A stretch of DNA of 64,000 nt, from assembly GCF_041053105.1 (NCBI RefSeq), contig NZ_CP163444.1, forward strand, positions 1,240,001 to 1,304,000, written 5' to 3'. Shown here in pieces: positions 58,701 to 64,000 of the stretch; the stretch's first letter is position 1, and each line of letters opens with the position of its first letter. A program made the translations under genes and the position numbers. Under the pieces are notes generated by a model. The model saw only the letters and a list, made by a program, of their open reading frames with translations, had not been told where the DNA came from and did no database searches. Source of the DNA: Streptomyces sp. R44. Its GTDB lineage: Bacteria; Actinomycetota; Actinomycetes; Streptomycetales; Streptomycetaceae.

Positions 58701-59318
58701 GTGTCCCTGCCCGAGCGGCTCGTCCCCCTTCTCGACCAGTTCGACTTCGCCCGGAAGCGGCTCGCCGACCGGATGGCCGGACCGGTGATGGACAGCGGCA
58801 ACGGTACGGACGTCGAGGTCGGTCCGATGACCGACGCGGAGTATCTGTGGGAGCCCGCGCCCGGCTGCTGGTCCGTCCGGCGGCACGCCGACGGCCCGGG
58901 GGCGCGCGCGACCCTCCTGGTCGGCGCCGGGGAGTGGGGCCGGGACACGACGCTGCCGCCGCACCCCACGCCGCCGCCGTTCACGACGATCGCCTGGCGG
59001 CTCAGCCACCTCTCCGAGATGCTCGCGCTGCGCGCCGACCACACGAACGGCAGCCGCAGTCTGACCCGTGACGACCACCCGGTCGGCGGGGACGTCGTCA
59101 CCGCCCTCGCCGCCTTCGACACCGCCGCCGACGCCTGGCGCGAGGCGCTGCTGTCCGTCGACGACAAGGCGCTCGACACGGTCGGCCACTGCACCTACCC
59201 GCACGGCAGCGACGCGGAGAACCCCTTCCTGGAGATCGTCTGGTGGGTCAACCAGGAACTCCTCCACCACGGCGCGGAGATCGCCCTCCTCCGGGACCTC
59301 CACCGGCTGCTCCCGTAA
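58701..59318 (+). CDS. DinB-like protein
   Basis: A 205-residue helical-bundle protein of the DinB/YfiT metalloenzyme superfamily. Candidate metal His occur in IAWRLSHLSEM, and in NQELLHHGAEIALLRDL, as expected for the three-His site. Such proteins act as thiol-dependent transferases (mycothiol or bacillithiol) or are of unknown role. The GTG at 58701 has GGAG 7 bases upstream; the longer upstream frame is Arg/Pro-rich and unlikely. It is convergent with the SpoIIE gene, 6 bases between stops. Confidence 0.85.
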   Translation: MSLPERLVPLLDQFDFARKRLADRMAGPVMDSGNGTDVEVGPMTDAEYLWEPAPGCWSVRRHADGPGARATLLVGAGEWGRDTTLPPHPTPPPFTTIAWRLSHLSEMLALRADHTNGSRSLTRDDHPVGGDVVTALAAFDTAADAWREALLSVDDKALDTVGHCTYPHGSDAENPFLEIVWWVNQELLHHGAEIALLRDLHRLLP

Positions 59319-59324
59319 CGGGGT

Positions 59325-61385
59325 TCAACGGGTCGTACGGGCCAGGAGCATCGCCACGTCGTCCTGGGCGGCTCCCGGCAGGAGCCGCCCGATGACCTCG
59401 TCGCACAGGGTGTCCAGGGGCCGGTCCAGCGGCCGGAGCGCCTCGGCGAGCTGCCGCATGCCCTGGTCGAGGTCCCGGTCGCGGGCCTCGATGAGACCGT
59501 CCGTGTAGAGGACGAGGAGTCCGCCCTCCGGCAGGACTACCTCCTCCGCGCCGAAGTCGTGGGCTCCGGTGCCGAGCGGCGTCCCGGGCGGTCCGTCGAG
59601 GAAGGTGATGGCGCCGTCCGGGGTGGCGACGGCCGGCGGCGGATGGCCCGCCCGGGCGATGACCCAGCGTCCGTCGGCCGGGTCGTGCACCGCGTACACG
59701 CAGGTGGCCATCTCGTCCTCGCCGAGGTCGGCCACGACGGCGTCGAGGGAACGCAGCATGCGGGCCGGCGCGATGTCGTGGCGGGCCAGGGTCCGTACGG
59801 CGGTGCGAAGTTGGCCCATGACGGCGGCCGCGTGGATGCCGTGGCCCATGACGTCGCCGATGACGAGGCCCGTCCGGCCGCCGGGCAGCGCGATGACGTC
59901 GAACCAGTCGCCGCCGACGTCGTGGGAGCTCGCGGGGAGGTAGCGGCCGGTGAGTTCGAGGCCGGTGACGTCGGGGAGCTCGCTGTTGGTGAGGCTGCGC
60001 TGGAGGGTGAGGGCGGCCTCCCGCTGGGTGGTGTAGAGCCGGGCGTTGTCGATGTTGAGGGCGGCGCGGGCGACGACCTCGTCGATGAGGACGCAGTCCT
60101 GCGCGTCGAAGGGCTCACGGGTACGGAGTCGGGTCACCGTGATCGCCCCGAGCACCTGCCCCCGGGCCACCAGGGGGACGAGCCGGGCCGAGCCGATGCG
60201 GGTGGCGAAGTAGGTGCGGAGCGACTCGGTGCGCGGATCGGTGAAGAGCTTCGGGATGTCGGAGGTGTAGAGGTTCGTGGGGCGTCCGTGGACGACCACC
60301 TGCTCGTACACGGAGTCGAGGGGGATCTGGAAGGTCTGGCCCGGGGCGAGGAGCGCCGTGGGTGCGGTCGGGTCGGGGAAGCGGGCCGCGAGGCGCCGCA
60401 GCACACCCCGGGTGGAGGCCGCCGGATCGTCGGGTTCGAGGACGGACTCCAGCATCTGCACGTCGGCCGAGTCGGCAAGCTGGGGCACGAGGAAGGCGAC
60501 GGCCTCCTCGGCCGTCTGCTTCAGGTCCAGGGTGGTGCCGATCCTGGCCCCGGCCTCGGCGAGCAGGGCGAAGCGGTGCCGGGCACGCTCGACCTCGGAG
60601 TGCGCCTCCTGGCTCTCGGTGATGTCCACGAGGGAGGCGATCAGCCCGAGCGGCCGGCGCTCGGCCCGGTCGACGAGCGGGGCGTAGGAGCAGGACCAGA
60701 TGTGGTCGCGGTCGGGGTCGGCGGGGGTACGGCCGACCCGGCGGGCGTCCACCACGGCCGTGCCGCTCTCCAGGACCTGGCGCATCAGGGACTCGAGCGA
60801 GGCGGCGTTGACGCCGGGCACGACCTCGGTGAGCCGGAGGCCCACGTGCCGGGCGGCCGACACGCCGTTCATCCGCGCGAGGGCGTCGTTGACGCGCAGG
60901 AAGCGCAGGTCGGGGCCGAGCAGGGCGAGCCCTATGGGCGACTGGGTGAAGAGGCTCTCCATCGCCGCCAGGTTCTCCCGCATCCGCAGGACCTCGGAGG
61001 TCTCCACGGCGATGAGCATCGCCCCCGGGCGTCCGTCCGGGTCGGTTGCCGGGACGATCCACATCTCCATGGCGACGGTGTGGCCGTCGCGGTGGCGGAC
61101 GGGCAGCGTGCCGACCATGGTCTCGCCCGCCTGGACGCGATCGGTGAGCCGGTCGGCGAGCTCACGGTTCGCGTCGGGGACCAGGAGCGGGGTCGCGAGC
61201 CTCCCGAGGACGTGCTCGGGGCGGTGGCCGAGGAGGTCCTGCGCGGCGAGGGACCACTCGACGATGCGACCCTCGGCATCCTCCCGCCAGAGGGCGATCG
61301 GCAGCAGCTCGCGGAGCACACCCGCGTCCCCGACGGCCGCCCGGGGCGGCTGCGGAACCCTGCTCGACGACTGATGAGTCTCCAA
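59325..61385 (-). CDS. PAS-PAS-GAF-SpoIIE (PP2C) phosphatase
   Basis: A 686-residue protein: two PAS domains (about 20-130, 140-265), a GAF domain (about 280-450) and a C-terminal SpoIIE/PP2C phosphatase with GGDWFDVIALPGG and VIGDVMGHG, so the metal Asp are present, and the closing AAQDDVAMLLART. It should dephosphorylate an anti-anti-sigma factor in response to a PAS/GAF signal. There is no HATPase, the reverse of the protein at 55209. The start is uncertain: TTG at 61385 is the first possible, with weak ribosome site. Confidence 0.9.
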   Translation of the reverse strand: METHQSSSRVPQPPRAAVGDAGVLRELLPIALWREDAEGRIVEWSLAAQDLLGHRPEHVLGRLATPLLVPDANRELADRLTDRVQAGETMVGTLPVRHRDGHTVAMEMWIVPATDPDGRPGAMLIAVETSEVLRMRENLAAMESLFTQSPIGLALLGPDLRFLRVNDALARMNGVSAARHVGLRLTEVVPGVNAASLESLMRQVLESGTAVVDARRVGRTPADPDRDHIWSCSYAPLVDRAERRPLGLIASLVDITESQEAHSEVERARHRFALLAEAGARIGTTLDLKQTAEEAVAFLVPQLADSADVQMLESVLEPDDPAASTRGVLRRLAARFPDPTAPTALLAPGQTFQIPLDSVYEQVVVHGRPTNLYTSDIPKLFTDPRTESLRTYFATRIGSARLVPLVARGQVLGAITVTRLRTREPFDAQDCVLIDEVVARAALNIDNARLYTTQREAALTLQRSLTNSELPDVTGLELTGRYLPASSHDVGGDWFDVIALPGGRTGLVIGDVMGHGIHAAAVMGQLRTAVRTLARHDIAPARMLRSLDAVVADLGEDEMATCVYAVHDPADGRWVIARAGHPPPAVATPDGAITFLDGPPGTPLGTGAHDFGAEEVVLPEGGLLVLYTDGLIEARDRDLDQGMRQLAEALRPLDRPLDTLCDEVIGRLLPGAAQDDVAMLLARTTR

Positions 61386-61692
61386 CGCATCGACCTACGC
61401 ATCGGCCTGGCCCCAGGGGGCGCAATCCCTACCGAATCACCCTAGCCGAGGAGCTGACGGCGGGCGCTCCGCAGTGCGGCCGTTCGGGACGGGGCGGTGT
61501 CCCGGAGCGGGCGGCGGCCCCGTGTCCCGGCCCGCTCCGGTGGGCTCGCTCCGGGACCGGCCTCGGGGCCGGGCGCCGGTGAGGGTTCCGTAGTTCTACG
61601 GATGTGCGGGGCGGCGCGGGGGTGCGAGAGTCGGTCCGACCTGTGTGTACGGATCTCCCGCCCCTTCCCCCTTGCCCTCCGGAGCAGCCCGC

Positions 61693-63327
61693 ATGAGCAG
61701 CCGCTCGCCCGACGCGTTCCGCCTCGGCGCGCCTCCGTACGACCGGGGGCACGGCGACGGCGGCGAGCCCGAGGACCCGCACGAGCTGCTCCAGCGGGCC
61801 CGGCGGCTCACCGCCGACGGGCATCCCTCGGCCGGCGGCGCCTGGGAGCGGGCGGCGACGGCGCTGCGGCGCGCGGGCGGCTCCCTCACGCCCGGTGACC
61901 ACGCCCACGCCCTGGACGCGACGGCGCTCGACTGCCGGGGCCGGGCGCTGCCGGCGGCGGGCCCGCTCTTCTCCCGCGCCGCCGACCTGCACGAACGGGC
62001 CGGTCAGCGCGGCGAAGCCGTGGTCTCCCGGGCACGGGCGCTGCTCACGGGCCCGGAACCGGGGGCGACGGTCTGTGCCGGGCTCGCGGTACTGGGCGAG
62101 CGGGCGACCGCCCTGCACGCCGCCGGGCAGGCCACCGCCGCCGAGACCGCGACGGTGCTGCTGCTGCGCTGCCGGGCCCGCGCGGACCTGCTCGACACCG
62201 GCCCCGACCCGGTCGCCGAGGCCGCCGCGCTGCGCGCGGAGCTCGTACGGCTGACCGCCTTCGCCGCACCGCACCGGGCCGCACCGGCCGTCCTGGGTGT
62301 GCTCGCCGAGGCCCGGGCGCTGCTCGGCCGTGTCACCGCCCCAGACGATCCGGTGGCCGCCCTCGGCCTGCTGCGGTCCGCGGCGGCGGATCACCACGCC
62401 GGTGGCGGGCTCCGGCCCGCGGCCGAGAGCGGGCTCCTGCTCGCGGGGGTGCTCCGCGCCACCGGCGCCCACCGGGAGGCCACCGCCGTCCTCCGCGCCG
62501 CCCTCGGCCCGGCGGCCTGCGCCACGCCCCCGCGTGGTGCCGACCGGGCGCGGCTCTGCCTCGCCCTGGCGCGGACGCTCGCCGGAGCCTCCGCGGAGCC
62601 CGCCGGGGACGGGGAGGTCCTGGCGCTTCTCGGGGAGGCCGTCCGGCATGCCGACGCGCCGGCCGGGGACAGGCGGCTGAGTACCCTGGCGCGCCTCGCG
62701 CTCGGCATCGCGCGGGCGGAGCGGGGGCGTTGGCGCGAGGCCACCGCCGTACTGGCGGAGGTCTTGTCCGGGCGTGCCGGGGACGGCGACGGGGCGGCGC
62801 GCGTACGGGCCAGGGCCTGGCTCGCGTACTGCGCGCTGTGTCTCGGCGAACCCGCCCGGGCCGCACGGGAGTTCGCGCGGGCCGCGGCGGAGGTCCGCCG
62901 GTGGGGGGACCGGCGCCACGGCGCGGCCCTGAGCCGGCTGACGGCGCACGCCCTGGGCGCGGCCGGATCGCCGGAGAAGGCCGCCCGGGCCTACGAGCGG
63001 GCGGCCGACCTGTGGCGGTCGGTCGACGACCACGCCTCCGCGGCGAGCGCCCTGCGCGCCCGGGCCCGGCAGGTACGGAGGGTGTGGGGCGCGGCCGCCG
63101 CCGAGGCGGTCGAGGAGGAGGCGCTGCGGGAGGCCGGGCGGGGGCGGCCGGGCGACGGCGACGGGGAGCCGGGCGGTGCCCGGGCCTGGCTGCGCGCCCT
63201 GCCCGAGCCGTACGGGCCGCCCGGGCGCTACCAGGTGGACGTGTACGGCGAGGTGGGCGGGACCGGGCCGGGCGGCCGTCGGCGCACCGAGGAGCAGGGT
63301 GTGACCCGAGTACAGGGGTGCGTGTGA
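61693..63327 (+). CDS. Repeat-rich helical protein upstream of a Ser/Thr kinase
   Basis: A 544-residue Ala/Arg/Leu-rich protein that I cannot assign to a named family. The middle and C-terminal parts consist of helix pairs resembling tetratricopeptide repeats (AREFARAAAEVRRWGDRRHG, AARAYERAADLWRSVDDHAS). It has no signal peptide, transmembrane helix or catalytic motif. The ATG at 61693 follows GGAG at 8 bases. It overlaps the start of a Ser/Thr kinase (GTGA), so it may be an adaptor or substrate of that kinase. Confidence 0.8.
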   Translation: MSSRSPDAFRLGAPPYDRGHGDGGEPEDPHELLQRARRLTADGHPSAGGAWERAATALRRAGGSLTPGDHAHALDATALDCRGRALPAAGPLFSRAADLHERAGQRGEAVVSRARALLTGPEPGATVCAGLAVLGERATALHAAGQATAAETATVLLLRCRARADLLDTGPDPVAEAAALRAELVRLTAFAAPHRAAPAVLGVLAEARALLGRVTAPDDPVAALGLLRSAAADHHAGGGLRPAAESGLLLAGVLRATGAHREATAVLRAALGPAACATPPRGADRARLCLALARTLAGASAEPAGDGEVLALLGEAVRHADAPAGDRRLSTLARLALGIARAERGRWREATAVLAEVLSGRAGDGDGAARVRARAWLAYCALCLGEPARAAREFARAAAEVRRWGDRRHGAALSRLTAHALGAAGSPEKAARAYERAADLWRSVDDHASAASALRARARQVRRVWGAAAAEAVEEEALREAGRGRPGDGDGEPGGARAWLRALPEPYGPPGRYQVDVYGEVGGTGPGGRRRTEEQGVTRVQGCV

Positions 63328-64000
63328 GCAGAGTGATCGACGGCCGTTTCGAACTGGTGGAGCGGCTGGGCGGCGGTGGGATGGGCACGGTGTGGCGCGC
63401 CCGCGACCTGGCCCTCCACCGTGACGTGGCGGTCAAGGAGGTGCGTCCGCCGGACCCCGCGATGGCCGAGCACGACGTCGAGGGGGCCAGGACCCTGCGG
63501 GCGCGCGTGCTGCGCGAGGCGCGCGCCCTGGCGAGGATCGACCACCCCAACGTGGTGACGATCCATCACATCGTGGACGCGGGCGAGGGCACCTACCCGT
63601 GGCTCGTGATGGAGCTGGTCACCGGCGGCTCCCTCCAGGACCGTCTGGATCGGGGCACGATGACCCCGGCCGAGGCCGCCGCGCTCGGCCGTGAGCTGCT
63701 GTCCGCCCTGCGCGCCGCCCACGAGCGGGACATCGAGCACCGCGACGTGAAGCCCGCCAACGTCCTGCTGCGACCGGACGGACGGCCGGTGCTCACCGAC
63801 TTCGGCATCGCGGCGATCCGCGAGTCCACCGTGCTGACGGCCTCGGGTTCGATCATCGGCTCGCCGGACTACATGGCGCCCGAACGGATCCGGGGCCGCA
63901 CGAGCGGCCCCGCCGCCGACCTCTGGTCGCTCGCCATGCTGTTGTACGTGGCGGTGGAGGGCCACCATCCGCTGCGCCGGGAGAACACCCTGGCCACCCT
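63324..64000 (+). CDS. Ser/Thr protein kinase, N-terminal part (cut by window end)
   Basis: The first 225 residues of a eukaryotic-type kinase; the gene runs off the right edge. Gly-loop LGGGGMGTVW, catalytic Lys K38 (VAVKE), HRD at 139-141 (IEHRDVKPANVLL) and DFG (LTDFGIA) are intact, and the activation segment contains SGSIIGSPDYMAPERIRG. It starts with GTG at 63324 overlapping the TGA of the upstream helical protein by 4 bases, so the pair is co-translated. Whether a membrane segment or sensor domain follows cannot be seen. Confidence 0.93.
   Translation, partial: MSRVIDGRFELVERLGGGGMGTVWRARDLALHRDVAVKEVRPPDPAMAEHDVEGARTLRARVLREARALARIDHPNVVTIHHIVDAGEGTYPWLVMELVTGGSLQDRLDRGTMTPAEAAALGRELLSALRAAHERDIEHRDVKPANVLLRPDGRPVLTDFGIAAIRESTVLTASGSIIGSPDYMAPERIRGRTSGPAADLWSLAMLLYVAVEGHHPLRRENTLAT

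Overview
The window is chromosomal DNA from a high-G+C actinomycete, almost certainly a Streptomyces. Third codon positions are nearly all G or C, GTG and TTG starts are common, and same-strand genes often overlap by 4 bases. The gene families are typical of the genus: many TetR-type regulators, SpoIIE/PP2C-type phosphatases with PAS and GAF domains, Pkn-type Ser/Thr kinases, DUF6421, DUF6986 and DUF5134. I see no rRNA, tRNA, CRISPR array, prophage or polyketide/peptide synthase genes. The only mobile DNA is a decayed IS605-family TnpB remnant beside ung. About 59 genes are called, two of them broken or edge-truncated and one very small and doubtful.

Layout. 1-6.9 kb: MarR regulator with a divergent DHA2-type efflux pump, a LuxR-type two-component system, a TetR regulator divergent from an F420-type nitroreductase, and a geranylgeranyl-reductase-like flavoprotein. 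7-16.2 kb: M20 peptidase, MBL hydrolase, a P-loop kinase-NUDIX fusion, a 59-residue protein, a ROK sugar kinase divergent from a LacI regulator, a membrane Ser/Thr kinase, and a DUF6986 aldolase-like protein with its own promoter and operator. 16.3-25 kb: etfB-etfA, flavin reductase, thioredoxin-like protein, acyltransferase, transglutaminase-like protein, the compact DUF6421-SDR-threonine aldolase operon, and a GNAT. 25-31 kb: a membrane and cell-surface group (DUF5134, M56 peptidase, PAP2 phosphatase, TetR, LVIVD-repeat protein, DUF305 lipoprotein). 31-41 kb: ArsR divergent from an old yellow enzyme with twin operators, a BNR-repeat protein, a secreted beta-trefoil lectin, ung, the TnpB remnant, an N-acetylglucosamine-kinase-like gene, a CbiX-like protein, a lactonase with a DasR-like site, and a FUSC membrane protein.

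41.2-55.2 kb is the most coherent region. A five-gene operon with overlapping start and stop codons encodes an acyl-CoA dehydrogenase, a ThDP 2-oxoacid decarboxylase-like enzyme, a Glu/Leu/Phe/Val dehydrogenase, an NDP-forming acyl-CoA synthetase and a DECR-type SDR. It ends at a 56-bp perfect palindrome shared with a convergent amino-acid permease. The permease is divergent from a TetR gene, and an 18-bp palindrome in that gap resembles one placed just after the promoter of the five-gene operon. A flavin amine oxidase, an XRE-TetR fusion regulator and an Fe-S NADH:flavin oxidoreductase follow. Together they suggest uptake and oxidation of an amino acid or amine, then carbon-skeleton breakdown through acyl-CoA, under one TetR repressor. 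The substrate cannot be read from the sequence.

55.2-64 kb is a signalling region: a SpoIIE-type protein whose phosphatase core looks inactive but whose HATPase domain is intact, an AsnC regulator, a leaderless MerR/TOBE molybdate-type protein, a DinB-like protein, an intact SpoIIE phosphatase, a repeat-rich helical protein, and a Ser/Thr kinase cut by the window edge.
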